Assembly: GCF_000721705.1 (NCBI RefSeq)
Contig: NZ_JOJL01000033.1
Location: 1-64,000 of the forward strand
Direction of reading: 5' to 3'
DNA: 64,000 bases
Source of the DNA: Actinoplanes subtropicus
GTDB taxonomy: Bacteria; Actinomycetota; Actinomycetes; Mycobacteriales; Micromonosporaceae
Positions 1 to 10,488 of this stretch are shown here, piece by piece (the first letter of the stretch is position 1; every line of letters starts with the position of its first letter). Made by a program: the position numbers and the translations under genes. The notes under the pieces were generated by a model, which did not search any database, had not been told where the DNA came from, and saw only the letters and a list, made by a program, of their open reading frames with translations.

Positions 1-132
1 CCTACCGAGGGCTCCGCGTCCCTTTCCAGCACTGCCCGATCTCACCGCCTTCGCCCGTGTCGCACCAATCAACACATACGCGTCGCTGAGATCAGCTCAT
101 TGGACGATCAATTGCGTTGAAAGATCAGGTCA

Positions 133-1293
133 TCAGAAGTTGCGGCGCCGCCGGCGGACTGCGAGCAGGGCTACCAGGCCGCCGGCCACTACGAGTCCGG
201 CTACCAGACCGAGGATCAGCGGGGTGCTGCTCGAGGCCGAGCTGGTGTCCTCGTTGCCGGGCTGGGCGACCGCCGTGGTCGCGCCTGGGTCGATGTAGTG
301 GGCCTGGCCGTCGCTACTCGCACTCGCCGAAGCGGTGGCGGACGCGGTGCTGGTGGCCAGCGGCGGCACGTTGGCGGTCAGCGCCTTGACGATGTTCAGT
401 TCTCCGTAGCCGCACTGGTCGTCGCGACCGGGCGGGCCGATGTCGTCGGCGGTGGCCTCCAGGCGGTGAATGACCTCGGGGCCGGACAGGTTGGGAAACT
501 TCGCCCGCACCAGTGCAACCGCACCCGACACGATTGGGGTCGAAAAGGATGTTCCGTCGACGTTGGCGTATCGGTTCTTGGGCTCGGCCGTGACGATGTC
601 TTTGCCGGGCGCGCAGATGTCGACCCTCTTGTCGACGATCGAGAACGCCGCGTGTTTCTCGTTCCGGTCGGTCGACCCGACAGCGAGGACGCCATCGATT
701 GCCGCCGGATAGGCAAGAAGGACGCCCTTGCTGTAGTTTCCCGCGGCGGCAACGACGACGATGTCGTCCCTGATCGCGGTGTCGACCGCATTGGTCAGAT
801 TATCGGATGGGCCGGTCCCGAGCGACAAGTTGATTACATTTGCGCCGTGGGCGTCAGCCCAGCCAATGCCTTTCACCAATGCCTCGTCGGAAAAGGTGTC
901 GCGGGTGTTCAGCGTTCTGATTGGGAGAATCTTGGAGCCCGGGGCAATCCCCAGTGCTCCGTCATTACTGTTCTTCCCGTGGGCGGCAACGAGGGCGGCC
1001 ACATTAGTTCCGTGGCCATCCGGATCGGTTCGCCCGTCTCCCGTTCCGCCAGGTAGGAAGTTGGCTCCGGGCAGCAGGTTTCGCTGGAGATCGGGATGCG
1101 GATAGACCCCCGTGTCGATAACAGCGACCGTCACGCCCGATCCTTTGCTGATCGCTTGAGCCTGCGCGACATCGAGGCTCTTCAGGTACCACTCGTCATT
1201 CCGGACACCATCCGCAAAGGCTGGAGCGGCCGGAACCGCAACGGCGGCCGCGACGGTGAGAGCCCCCGCGGCCGCGGCAAATCGAGAACGCAT
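133..1293 (-). CDS. mycP: Mycosin-like subtilisin protease (S8) of a type VII secretion locus
   Basis: A 386-residue secreted, membrane-anchored serine protease. An N-terminal signal peptide (about residues 1-27, ending AFA) leads into a subtilisin domain with the catalytic triad Asp60 (VIDTG), His94 (DGHGT) and Ser249 (GTSFSTP), and oxyanion Asn186. A Ser/Ala/Thr-rich linker (about 310-350) is followed by one transmembrane helix and an Arg-rich tail (RRRRR). This is the mycosin plan, where the protease sits outside the membrane and processes or stabilises type VII secretion. The start lies 3 nt after the stop of the preceding export-type gene, so the three minus-strand genes form one operon. 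No EccB/C/D/E genes are in the window. Confidence 0.9.
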   Translation of the reverse strand: MRSRFAAAAGALTVAAAVAVPAAPAFADGVRNDEWYLKSLDVAQAQAISKGSGVTVAVIDTGVYPHPDLQRNLLPGANFLPGGTGDGRTDPDGHGTNVAALVAAHGKNSNDGALGIAPGSKILPIRTLNTRDTFSDEALVKGIGWADAHGANVINLSLGTGPSDNLTNAVDTAIRDDIVVVAAAGNYSKGVLLAYPAAIDGVLAVGSTDRNEKHAAFSIVDKRVDICAPGKDIVTAEPKNRYANVDGTSFSTPIVSGAVALVRAKFPNLSGPEVIHRLEATADDIGPPGRDDQCGYGELNIVKALTANVPPLATSTASATASASASSDGQAHYIDPGATTAVAQPGNEDTSSASSSTPLILGLVAGLVVAGGLVALLAVRRRRRNF

Positions 1294-1296
1294 GAG

Positions 1297-2664
1297 TCAG
1301 CCGAGCCCGATCGCCGGTCCAGGATCAACAGGCTGAGCCTCGATCGGAAGCACTACTGGGTCGACGCCCTCGGCGGTCTCCCACGGGTTGTCGGGATCCC
1401 AGTGCATGTCCTCGCCCTCGTCCCGGCGCCCGGACCGTCGGCCTGCTGCGCCCTGGCCATACATACCACCGGCGCCAGCACCGCGGCGGGAGCCGACTGC
1501 TCCTTCGCCCTCGCCGATGACGCCGCCGACCGGGTTGACGCGTCGAGTTCCGGCCGCGCCGGCGCCCAACTGGCCGATGCCGCGGGCGCCCGGGCTGCCA
1601 CCGATGACACCGCCCGGTGCCATCGCTCGCATGCCTCCCTCGGGCAGACCGCCGGACCGCAGGAGGCTCTCGCGCGGCACACTGAGGCCTCCGCGGCCAA
1701 GGCCCGGCGTGGTGGGCGTCAGTGGGGAGGATTCACCGGGCAACAGTCCGGTGCTCGGCGGGAGCAGGCCGGGGTTGGGCAGCGTGCCGCCGCCACCGCC
1801 ACCGGGGAGGACCGGAGTTATCGGGCTGGTCCCCGGCGTGGTCGTCGGCAACGTCGGAGTGGTCCCACCGAGAACGATGCCGGGCTGGCGTGTGCCGGTG
1901 GTCGGCGTGACCGGGCTGGACGTTGCCGGGACGGAGGTCGGGAACGTCGTCCTGGTCCCCGTCGACCGCGTCGACGTGGACGTGCCGCTAGTAACAACTG
2001 GTGTGATCGGCGGAAGTGCCGGGGCGGTATAAGTGCTCCCGTCCCGAATGGTCTTCTTGTCGTCGAGCGGGTTACCGACCTTGTACAGGTCCGGCTTGAC
2101 GACTTGGGCCTGGGCCTGCGCCAGATCCGTGCTTACTCCGCTGAGCAAGGTCGCTGCCTGGACGCGCAGCGCCTCCTGCCGTCCCGGCGCGACCGGTGGC
2201 TCGTCGCCGCTCGGGCTGGGGCTTGGCGTGGGCGTTGCGCTGCTCTGTTGCTGCGTCAGCTTGGCGTTGTAGGCGTCCAGGGCCATCTTGTTGTTCGAGT
2301 ACTCCTGGTAGATCTTGTTCATCTGGATCTGGGCCTGGTAGATCGACCCGGTTGCCGCGTTCAGGGCCGCCTGGTTGGTGATCGACGCGTCGTACGTGTC
2401 GGAGAGGTTTTTGATCAGCTGGTCGAGGCGTTCGATGTAGGCGGCCGACGCGGTGCTCTTCTCCGGGGGCCAGGCGGCGGCGAGATTGTCGCGGTACTGC
2501 TGGACCTGGAACTTGTGCTCGCTCAGGAGATCAGCAGACTTTTGCCAGGCACTTGCCAGCTGCCACTGTGCGTCGGTGTTCGGGTTCTGGATGAGCTGCT
2601 GCATGAACTCGAGGGTCATCGACTCCCACGGCGTGCCGCCGCCACCGCCACCGCCGTCAAGCAT
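1297..2664 (-). CDS. Type VII secretion-associated protein, helical N-terminus with Pro/Gly-rich tail
   Basis: A 455-residue protein starting with a Gly run. Residues 10-145 are predicted helical hairpins like those of WXG100/PPE-type ESX substrates, with a WPPEKS motif near residue 65. The rest is low-complexity (Pro, Thr, Gly), including a glycine-rich stretch, and ends in an acidic segment (DEGEDMHWDPDNPWETAEGV). No signal peptide or membrane helix is visible, as expected for a type VII substrate. It overlaps the upstream 142-residue gene by one base (TGATG) and precedes the mycosin by 3 nt. The role as an exported substrate or surface partner is inferred from architecture and neighbours, not from a recognised family. 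Confidence 0.7.
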   Translation of the reverse strand: MLDGGGGGGGTPWESMTLEFMQQLIQNPNTDAQWQLASAWQKSADLLSEHKFQVQQYRDNLAAAWPPEKSTASAAYIERLDQLIKNLSDTYDASITNQAALNAATGSIYQAQIQMNKIYQEYSNNKMALDAYNAKLTQQQSSATPTPSPSPSGDEPPVAPGRQEALRVQAATLLSGVSTDLAQAQAQVVKPDLYKVGNPLDDKKTIRDGSTYTAPALPPITPVVTSGTSTSTRSTGTRTTFPTSVPATSSPVTPTTGTRQPGIVLGGTTPTLPTTTPGTSPITPVLPGGGGGGTLPNPGLLPPSTGLLPGESSPLTPTTPGLGRGGLSVPRESLLRSGGLPEGGMRAMAPGGVIGGSPGARGIGQLGAGAAGTRRVNPVGGVIGEGEGAVGSRRGAGAGGMYGQGAAGRRSGRRDEGEDMHWDPDNPWETAEGVDPVVLPIEAQPVDPGPAIGLG

Positions 2665-3092
2665 CAGGCCACCCCCTGGCCGGGCTGCTGCGATGGAAGG
2701 CCGACCTGGTCGAAGGCCTTGTCGACATCGCGCACCTTTGCGTGGGAGAAAGCATCCGAGCCGCGGTAGGTGTTGCTGATGTCCTGGGCTGCCGTCGCGA
2801 AGTCTTTTGTGCCGTTCGCGTAGTTGTAGACGTTCTGGTGGGTCACGTCCATGGCGTCGCGGTGGACGAACAGGAACGTATACAGCTCGATGAACTCGCT
2901 CGGCGGGTCGGGCAGCTTCGTCGACATCTCGTCGGTGACCGTGGTCAGGTGCGGGGCGTAGCTGTCCGCGACATTCGCCGACAGTTTCTGGGCGAAGTGC
3001 TCCATCGCCTGGATGTCAGCCTCGATCTGGCTGAAGTCCGTATACCCGTAGTCGCGCATCCAAGCGGGACCCAGGTCCTCCTCAGGAATCAT
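2664..3092 (-). CDS. Small helical protein, probable ESX-type partner
   Basis: A 142-residue, almost entirely helical, acidic protein without signal peptide or membrane segment. It is first in the minus-strand operon with the Pro-rich export-type protein and the mycosin, and its TGA overlaps the next ATG by one base, suggesting translational coupling. In type VII loci, short helical proteins pair with a longer partner as the secreted dimer, which is the likely role here. The classical WXG turn is not clear; a W-M-R-D segment occurs near residue 11. The family was not recognised with certainty. Confidence 0.65.
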   Translation of the reverse strand: MIPEEDLGPAWMRDYGYTDFSQIEADIQAMEHFAQKLSANVADSYAPHLTTVTDEMSTKLPDPPSEFIELYTFLFVHRDAMDVTHQNVYNYANGTKDFATAAQDISNTYRGSDAFSHAKVRDVDKAFDQVGLPSQQPGQGVA

Positions 3093-3193
3093 CCATGCCT
3101 CCCCCGACCGAACCTACGCATAGAGGAGAGTAGTCGGTCATCGCCAGCGCCGAGGGACCCCTCCGGTGGTTGTGGACATCGATGGTTGATGAT

Positions 3194-3391
3194 CTAACGG
3201 GGAAGGCCGGAGCGCCGCCACGAGGAGCTGCCCATCGACGGGCGGGCGGACATCAGCCACGCCGAGGCGGGTGGCCGGGGCGCAGCCGCATCCATCGCGG
3301 TGGATCGGGCGGCGAGCACCGCGACCAGGGCGGCCAGCTCGCGATCGGTCGGCGTGCCGCGCACTACGCTGACCAGCGGTTCCTCATCCAT
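3194..3391 (-). CDS. accE: Acyl-CoA carboxylase epsilon subunit
   Basis: A 65-residue protein with the two conserved ends of actinobacterial acyl-CoA carboxylase epsilon subunits: an N-terminal helix with VVRGTPTDRELAALVAVLAA and a C-terminal W-R-x-SGLPR. The middle is Ala/Pro-rich. AccE binds the carboxyltransferase (AccD) subunit and raises activity of the AccA-AccD complex that makes malonyl- or methylmalonyl-CoA. The ATG at 3391 fits the family; an in-frame ATG at 3408 is possible. The same frame stays open far upstream, antisense to the kinase gene, but only this part looks like protein. accD lies 4.3 kb away on the same strand; usually accE follows accD directly. Confidence 0.85.
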   Translation of the reverse strand: MDEEPLVSVVRGTPTDRELAALVAVLAARSTAMDAAAPRPPASAWLMSARPSMGSSSWRRSGLPR

Positions 3392-3480
3392 CGACCGAGC
3401 GTACGACATGAGACTGGCAGGTCCGGTGACACGCATCCCACACTCGGCTGATCGATTCGCTGTGGCTGGACATGACCGGG

Positions 3481-3486
3481 TATTTT
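3481..3486 (+). promoter_or_regulatory. Candidate -10 hexamer for a near-leaderless kinase mRNA
   Basis: TATTTT lies 4 nt before the GTG at 3491 and 7 nt before the ATG at 3494. A start point at its usual distance would give a transcript beginning at or near the start codon. No convincing -35 box or Shine-Dalgarno sequence is visible. This rests only on the hexamer. Confidence 0.3.
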
Positions 3487-3490
3487 CTGC

Positions 3491-6400
3491 GTGATGTCTA
3501 CCTCGCCCCCAGCTGTAGTCGCTGACCGTTACCGGCTCATTGCGCCGCTCGGTCAGGGCGGGATGGGTCGTGTCTGGCGGGCGACCGATGTCGTCCTGCA
3601 CCGTGACGTGGCCATCAAGGAGCTGGTTCCGCCGCCCGGCCTCACTCCGGGCGAGCGGCAGGAGATGCGAGAGCGGTCGCTGCGCGAGGCGCGCGCGATC
3701 GCCCGGCTCAACAACGTGAACGTGGTCCGCGTCTTCGACGTGCTGCGGACGGATGCCGACCCGTGGATCGTCATGGAGTACGTGCCGTCCCGCTCGCTGC
3801 AGGACGCGCTGGCCGCCGAGGGCCCGTTCAACCCGATCCGGGCCGCCGAGATCGGCCTGGGCGTGCTCGGGGCCCTGCGAGCCGCCCACCGCGCCGGCGT
3901 CGTGCACCGCGACGTGAAGCCGGGCAACGTGCTGCTCGGCGCCGACGGGCGGGTCGTGCTCACCGACTTCGGCCTGGCCACCGTCCCGGGCGACCCGAAT
4001 GTCACGCGCACCGGCCTGGTGCTCGGCTCCCCGGCGTACATCGCTCCGGAGCGCGCCCGTGAGGGCACCGCCGGCCCCGCCGCCGACCTCTGGTCGCTGG
4101 GTGCCACCCTCTACGCCGCGGTCGAGGGCGCCTCGCCGTTCGCCCGCCCGTCGGCGATCGCCACGCTTGCCGCGCTGGCCACCGAGAACCCGCCGCCCGC
4201 CCGCAACGCCGGCTCGCTCAAGCCGGTGCTCAACGGCCTGCTCCGCAAGGACCCGGCGCACCGGATCAACGCGGAGGAGGCCGAGCGCCTGCTCAACCGT
4301 GCCGCCGGCCGCCGCTCCAAGCTCGCCTTCCCGATGAGCCCGACCATGCGCCGTCCGGGCGTGGGCCGCGACCGGCTGGGCGCGATGGGTCCGACCGGCA
4401 CCAACCCGGTGGTGGTGCCCGGGCCGCGACCGCCGGTCGCGCCGGCGCGACCGGTGGAACCGCCGGGCCGTTCGCCTCTCGCGGGTGGTCACCCGGCGGC
4501 CGGCGAGGGTCGGCCGCCGGTTTATGTGCCGGGCAAGGCGCCCGTCGGCCGCTCCGAGGTGGACCGCCCGACCAGGGTCGACGCTCCACGCCTCGACGCA
4601 ACCCGGGTGGATGCACCTCCAGTCAAAGACGAAAAAACTACAAAATTCTTCGGTACGCGTGACCGCTCCACAACCGCATCGGGACAACCTCCGGGTTCGC
4701 CCCCGGTCCGCCCGAGTGTCCCGTCCGCGAACCCCGCGTCTCGCACAAACAGGGGCGAGCCGGGCGCATTCACGGCCGAGGACGTCGCCGCCTACCGCCG
4801 CCGCAAGGCCGCCCCCGAGCAGCCCCCGGCCGAGGCAACCGCGCTGGTCGGCCGCGTCGACACCCCACCCGCCGAGCCCACCACCGTCGTTCGCGCCCCG
4901 GCCGCGGACCCCACCACGGTCGTCAGCGTCGAGCCCGCCGAGCCGACGACCGTCGTTCGCGGCCCGGCCGCGGACCGCACCACGGTTGTCAGCGGCCCGC
5001 CCGCCGATGCCACCGCCGTCGGCGGCCCGGCCGTCGCCGCCCCTACTGCGGACGCCACCACCGTCGTCGGCGGCCGACCCGCGGTAGTCGACGGCCCGCC
5101 CGCGGATGCCACCACCGTCGTCAGCGGCCTGCCCACCACCTCAGCCGACGCCACCACGGTCGTCCCCGCCCCGCAGCGCTCGAAGAAGAAGGCCAAGGCC
5201 ACCCCGCCGAAGGCCAAGCCCGCGGAGACGAGCCAGCCGGCCGAGCAGGAGGTCGAGCCAGAGGCGAAGGTCGCGGCGCCTCCGTCCACGGCGAGCCCGG
5301 CGGAAAAGCCCACCGACACCTCGACCGAGACCGGCGAACCCGATACCGCGTCCGAGAGCAACGAGACCGACAAGTCGGAAATGTCCGAGCAGACTACCGA
5401 GAAGTCGGATGTCGAGTCGCCGGAGAAGGACGATCCGCAGCCGGTCGAGGCCGTCGAAGAGCCCAAGGCTGACCCGAAAAACGCCGAGAAATCGGAAGAG
5501 TCGCCCGCCGCCGTTCAGGTCCCGCTGACCCGCCCCGCTCCGCCCGCCGTCGAGCCCAAGGCAGAGCCTGCCGAGCCCAAGGCAGAGCCTGCCGAGCCCA
5601 AGGCAGAGCCCGCCGAGCCCAAGGCAGAGCCCGCCGAGCCCAAGGCAGAGCCCGCCGAGCCCAAGGCAGAGCCCGCCGAGCCCAAGGCGGAGACCGACCA
5701 GCCAACGGCGGAGTCCAACAGCCCCGAGACGGAGCTCGACCAGCCGGAGTCGGAGCCCGCCGAGCCCGAGCCGAGCGAGCCCGCAGCCACCTACCCGAGC
5801 GCCCCCGCTCCCGAGCGCCCGAGTGCCGCCGCTCCCACCGACTCTCCCGCCGAGCAAGCGCCCGAAGAGGACGCGGACGACCTCGCCCCCATCTCCTCGC
5901 CGATCAGCCGCTCCACCCGCCCGGCCTGGCGCCCGATGGAGGTCCGCCCCGCCGCCCGCCCCGGCGTCACCATCTTCGGCACCCGCCTGACCTACCCCCA
6001 GGCCGGCATCGGCGGCGCCGTCCTCCTCGTCGTCCTGGTCCTGCTCATCGTCCTGGCCGCGCAGGCCTTCGGCTCCTCCGACAACACCACTCCCACCAGG
6101 CCGAAGGCCGCACCCACCGCCACCGGAAAGCCGACCATCACGGGCAGTTCGACCAACGGCGGCGCCTCCGCGGGCCCGTCGAGCGCCCCGTCCAGCCGGC
6201 CGCCCACCTCCAGCTCCCCGGGCGCCTTCGTCCTGCCCGCCGGCTGGAAGATGTACACCCAGCGGGCCACCTCCAACGCCCCCGCCTTCAGCATCCCGAT
6301 CCCGAACGGCACCCAGATCAGCGGCGGCCAGGGCGTCACCGTGCAGTTCCGCTGGGGACCCGGGGGCCACCGACTGCTGATCGTCGACCGGACCGACACC

Positions 6401-6691
6401 CCGCAGGCCGACGCGTTCCAGGACCTGAAGGACAAGGCGGCCGCGGGCAGCAACAAGAGCGGCTACTCGTTCATCAAGATCGGGGCGGTTAAGTATCGTG
6501 ACTTCGACTCGACCGCCGACTGGGAGTACCTGTACAACTCGGACGCCGGCAACCTGCAGCACGTCGTCCGGCGGAACATCCGAGTCGACGCGCACCGCGC
6601 GTACATGCTCTCCTGGTATGTCTCGCCGCAGGATTGGGGCCCGGGGCAGAGCGATTTGCAGACCATCTACCAGGGCTTTCAGCCGGGCTGA
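3491..6691 (+). CDS. PknB-like transmembrane serine/threonine protein kinase with long repeat linker
   Basis: A 1066-residue receptor-like kinase. The kinase domain (about 13-270) has the glycine loop GQGGMG (21-26), ATP-binding Lys43, catalytic HRDVKPGNV with Asp141, DFG at 159-161 and an APE motif at 185-187, so it should be active. A very long disordered cytoplasmic linker (about 275-835) follows, rich in Pro/Ala/Thr/Glu, with repeated TTVV modules that could be phospho-acceptor sites and a run of EPKAEPA heptads. One transmembrane helix lies at about 838-860, then a Ser/Thr/Gly spacer and an external domain of about 160 residues with no PASTA repeats. The start is GTG 3491 or ATG 3494. 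The external ligand is unknown. The linker is several times longer than in typical PknB kinases. Confidence 0.9.
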   Translation: MMSTSPPAVVADRYRLIAPLGQGGMGRVWRATDVVLHRDVAIKELVPPPGLTPGERQEMRERSLREARAIARLNNVNVVRVFDVLRTDADPWIVMEYVPSRSLQDALAAEGPFNPIRAAEIGLGVLGALRAAHRAGVVHRDVKPGNVLLGADGRVVLTDFGLATVPGDPNVTRTGLVLGSPAYIAPERAREGTAGPAADLWSLGATLYAAVEGASPFARPSAIATLAALATENPPPARNAGSLKPVLNGLLRKDPAHRINAEEAERLLNRAAGRRSKLAFPMSPTMRRPGVGRDRLGAMGPTGTNPVVVPGPRPPVAPARPVEPPGRSPLAGGHPAAGEGRPPVYVPGKAPVGRSEVDRPTRVDAPRLDATRVDAPPVKDEKTTKFFGTRDRSTTASGQPPGSPPVRPSVPSANPASRTNRGEPGAFTAEDVAAYRRRKAAPEQPPAEATALVGRVDTPPAEPTTVVRAPAADPTTVVSVEPAEPTTVVRGPAADRTTVVSGPPADATAVGGPAVAAPTADATTVVGGRPAVVDGPPADATTVVSGLPTTSADATTVVPAPQRSKKKAKATPPKAKPAETSQPAEQEVEPEAKVAAPPSTASPAEKPTDTSTETGEPDTASESNETDKSEMSEQTTEKSDVESPEKDDPQPVEAVEEPKADPKNAEKSEESPAAVQVPLTRPAPPAVEPKAEPAEPKAEPAEPKAEPAEPKAEPAEPKAEPAEPKAEPAEPKAETDQPTAESNSPETELDQPESEPAEPEPSEPAATYPSAPAPERPSAAAPTDSPAEQAPEEDADDLAPISSPISRSTRPAWRPMEVRPAARPGVTIFGTRLTYPQAGIGGAVLLVVLVLLIVLAAQAFGSSDNTTPTRPKAAPTATGKPTITGSSTNGGASAGPSSAPSSRPPTSSSPGAFVLPAGWKMYTQRATSNAPAFSIPIPNGTQISGGQGVTVQFRWGPGGHRLLIVDRTDTPQADAFQDLKDKAAAGSNKSGYSFIKIGAVKYRDFDSTADWEYLYNSDAGNLQHVVRRNIRVDAHRAYMLSWYVSPQDWGPGQSDLQTIYQGFQPG
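5552..5692 (+). repeat. 21-bp tandem repeat encoding EPKAEPA heptads
   Basis: Six full 21-bp units and a partial seventh lie inside the kinase linker. The first two units carry CCT and later ones CCC at the same proline codon, and the last diverges to EPKAET. The blockwise variant pattern shows growth by slippage or recombination and local homogenisation. Because the unit is a multiple of three, copy-number change lengthens the linker without a frameshift. Confidence 0.9.
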
Positions 6692-6735
6692 CGAAACCGA
6701 GTGGGTGACGCCGGGTAAGTGGGTACTTCAGCGCC

Positions 6736-6951
6736 ATGAAATACCGACGGCACGGCAGTAAGCCCACAGTCGCCCTCTGGACGCTGATCGCGGTCGCCGA
6801 CCTCGGACTCCTGGTCGGCGCCATCGGCGCGGCCACTATGCTGCTGATCCTGGTCGGCCTGGTCGCACTCGTCGGCGGAGTGGTCGCCGCACGCGCGTTT
6901 TTACTTCGGTCCGTGGACGCCCGGGAGGCAGTGGCACGCCGACGCGCATAG
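6736..6951 (+). CDS. Small membrane protein
   Basis: A 71-residue protein with a basic N-terminus (MKYRRHGSK), two closely spaced hydrophobic helices (about 11-32 and 34-54) and a basic C-terminus ending in ARRRA. It lies 44 nt after the kinase stop and 23 nt before the metalloprotease gene, all on the plus strand, so the three may be co-transcribed. No known domain is recognised. It is supported by ATG start, codon use and the clean hydrophobic pattern. Confidence 0.6.
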   Translation: MKYRRHGSKPTVALWTLIAVADLGLLVGAIGAATMLLILVGLVALVGGVVAARAFLLRSVDAREAVARRRA

Positions 6952-6974
6952 CGTGATCGGCTACAGTCCCCGGC

Positions 6975-7705
6975 GTGTCGATCGACGGTGTGACGGACCT
7001 TTGGGACAAGCTGCTCGGCGCCCAGCCGGACCCGCCCGGCGTGCTGGTGCTGCTCACCGCGCTGGCCGGCCTGCTCGCGGTGGCGATCCGCCCGGTCTGG
7101 CGGGTGGCCCGGAACGCGGTGACCATCGCCCATGAGGGTGGTCACGCGTTGATGGCGCTGCTGACCGGCCGGCGGCTTCGCGGCATCCGCCTGGAGTTCG
7201 ACACGTCCGGCCTGACCCTGTCGTCCGGGCGCCCGACCGGGATCGGCATGATGGTGACCCTGCTCGGGGGGTATATCGCGCCGTCGCTGGTGGGCGTGCT
7301 CGGCGCCTGGCTGCTCGGCGGCAACCGGATCACGCTGTTGCTGTGGCTCGCCGTGGTCCTGTTGCTGCTCATGCTCATCAACGTGCGGAACGTCTTCGGG
7401 GTGGTCTCGCTCGTCGTCACGGGCGCGATCGTCTTCGTCGTGTCCTGGTTCGCGTCCCCTCAGGTCCAAGCCATTTTCGCGTACGCAGGGGTCTGGTTCT
7501 TGCTGTTCGGGGGTGTTCGGCCGATCTTCGAGCTGCAGGGTCTCCGCCGCCGGGGCCGGATGCCCCAGTCGGACGCCGACCAGCTCGCGCACATCACCCA
7601 CGTCCCGGCCCTGTTCTGGGTCGGCGTCTTCCTCGTGGTGGACCTGGGCGCGCTCCTGATCGGCGCCTTCCTGCTGGCCGGCCAGTGGCTGCCGCAGACG
7701 ACCGG

Positions 7706-7709
<4 letters not shown>
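6975..7709 (+). CDS. M50-family membrane zinc metalloprotease
   Basis: A 244-residue polytopic membrane protein with the zinc motif HEGGH at residues 53-57, after a first hydrophobic helix. This matches the compact actinobacterial M50 peptidases related to site-2 proteases, which cut within the membrane or bind zinc at its surface. At least five further hydrophobic helices follow, one ending near the C-terminus. The start is GTG 6975. The gene ends 4 nt inside the convergent accD gene. Its substrate is unknown; anti-sigma factors or membrane regulators are typical for the wider family. Confidence 0.8.
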
Positions 7710-9280
<1,571 letters not shown>

Positions 9281-9389
9281 GTCGTCCTCCGCCGTTGGGA
9301 ACAAGCCTCGTCCGTGATCGTAATGCGGCCCGGGCCGGGCGTCGCTACGGGTGCGTTTCGCACCCAATGCCCTATTCGTTACTCCGGAC

Positions 9390-10439
9390 GTGACGAACTG
9401 GATGACCGGGGCCGGGCTCGCCCTCATCGCCGGTGGCCTCGCCACATTGATCAGCTTCCGTTCGATCCTCTTCGGCGGCGGAGAGCGCGACGTCGGGCGC
9501 GGCGGCGGGCGCAGTGGCGGGCTTGACGTCGGGCGCAGCGGCGAGCGCAGTGGCGGGCTTGACGTCGGGCGCAGCGGCGAGCGCAGTGGCGGGCTTGACG
9601 TCGGGCGCAGCGGGGAGCGTGACGTCGGGCGTAGTGGCGTGCGCGGGAGAGACCGTGGCGGCGAGGGCGGGGCGGAGCGCCGCGCTCGGCGGAGAGCGGC
9701 GCGCGCGATCGAGCCGCCACGACGGCAGGCCGCCCTGCCCGCGAGCCGCGCGGCGGTCGCCGATGAGGCGGACGGCGAGGGCAAATCGGCGCGTCGCGGA
9801 CGCCGCGGCCGGCGGCGTGCCCTGGTCGCCGCGTCCGCCGGCGGCGAGGTGCCATGGGAGTCCGATGAGGACGAGCGCGGCGGGCTGGCATCGATCGGGC
9901 TGGCCGACGAGGACGACGAGTCGTTCGTCCCGGAAGCGATCCTCGAGCAGGAGATCGAGACCGTGCCCGAGCCGGTCCCGGCCCGCGCCGACCGCTACGG
10001 CGACCGGGTCGAGGGCTGGGTGCGCCCCGAGTACCAGGACCCGCCGGACGAGCCCCGCCCCGGCGAGTACTGGACCCCGATCCCGGTCGACCTGGCCGGC
10101 GACCCCGAGCCGTCGGCCAAGGGCTACGGCTGGCCCCGCCCGGTCGAGCGCCTCCCGGCCGTCCCCGACTACGAGCCGGCCACCGGGTTCGACCTGATCC
10201 CGATCTCCGAGCCGACCGAGGTGGTGCCCACCTGGGCGATGAACGACGACCGCCCGGGCCGGATCCGGCTGCCGCGCTCCTGGAACACCCGCAACGAGAA
10301 GCCCTCGGAGGAGCCCTCGGAGATGCCCGGGCCGCGACGACCCCGGCCCCGCCCGCGCCCCCGCCCCGAGCAGCCGGCCGACCCGAGCACTGTCTACGTG
10401 AGCAGGCACGCCGCCGACCCGCCGTCCCGCCGGGAGTAG
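9390..10439 (+). CDS. Conserved actinobacterial membrane-anchored protein of unknown function
   Basis: About 349 residues from GTG 9390 (ATG 9402 is an alternative). A single N-terminal hydrophobic helix ([18 protein letters not shown]) is followed by a Gly/Arg/Ser repeat region, a basic stretch, then an acidic tail with ordered-looking segments ([23 protein letters not shown]) and a Pro/Arg-rich end. The conserved tail suggests a real, membrane-tethered cytoplasmic protein. It is divergent from accD and upstream of birA on the same strand (49 nt gap). No function can be assigned. Confidence 0.65.
   Translation: MTNWMTGAGLALIAGGLATLISFRSILFGGGERDVGRGGGRSGGLDVGRSGERSGGLDVGRSGERSGGLDVGRSGERDVGRSGVRGRDRGGEGGAERRARRRAARAIEPPRRQAALPASRAAVADEADGEGKSARRGRRGRRRALVAASAGGEVPWESDEDERGGLASIGLADEDDESFVPEAILEQEIETVPEPVPARADRYGDRVEGWVRPEYQDPPDEPRPGEYWTPIPVDLAGDPEPSAKGYGWPRPVERLPAVPDYEPATGFDLIPISEPTEVVPTWAMNDDRPGRIRLPRSWNTRNEKPSEEPSEMPGPRRPRPRPRPRPEQPADPSTVYVSRHAADPPSRRE
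9509..9616 (+). repeat. Three 36-bp tandem repeats inside a coding region
   Basis: Units begin at 9509, 9545 and 9581 and encode a 12-residue [16 protein letters not shown] period. The third unit has a single change near its end, and a degenerate half-unit lies on each side. The unit is a multiple of three, so the frame is kept. Confidence 0.9.
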
Positions 10440-10488
10440 CGCCGGTCCGCCGCCCACGTGTCCGACGGCGAGGCACTACTCTCGGCAA

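Noticed and set aside
3392..4687. Long minus-strand open frame continuing upstream of accE
   Set aside because: It is antisense to the kinase domain, Arg/His/Ala-rich with no family, and explained by GC-rich codon shadowing. Only the last 65 codons (accE) look real.
9492..9640. 36-bp repeats as a CRISPR array
   Set aside because: Repeats are directly adjacent without spacers and encode an in-frame peptide period.
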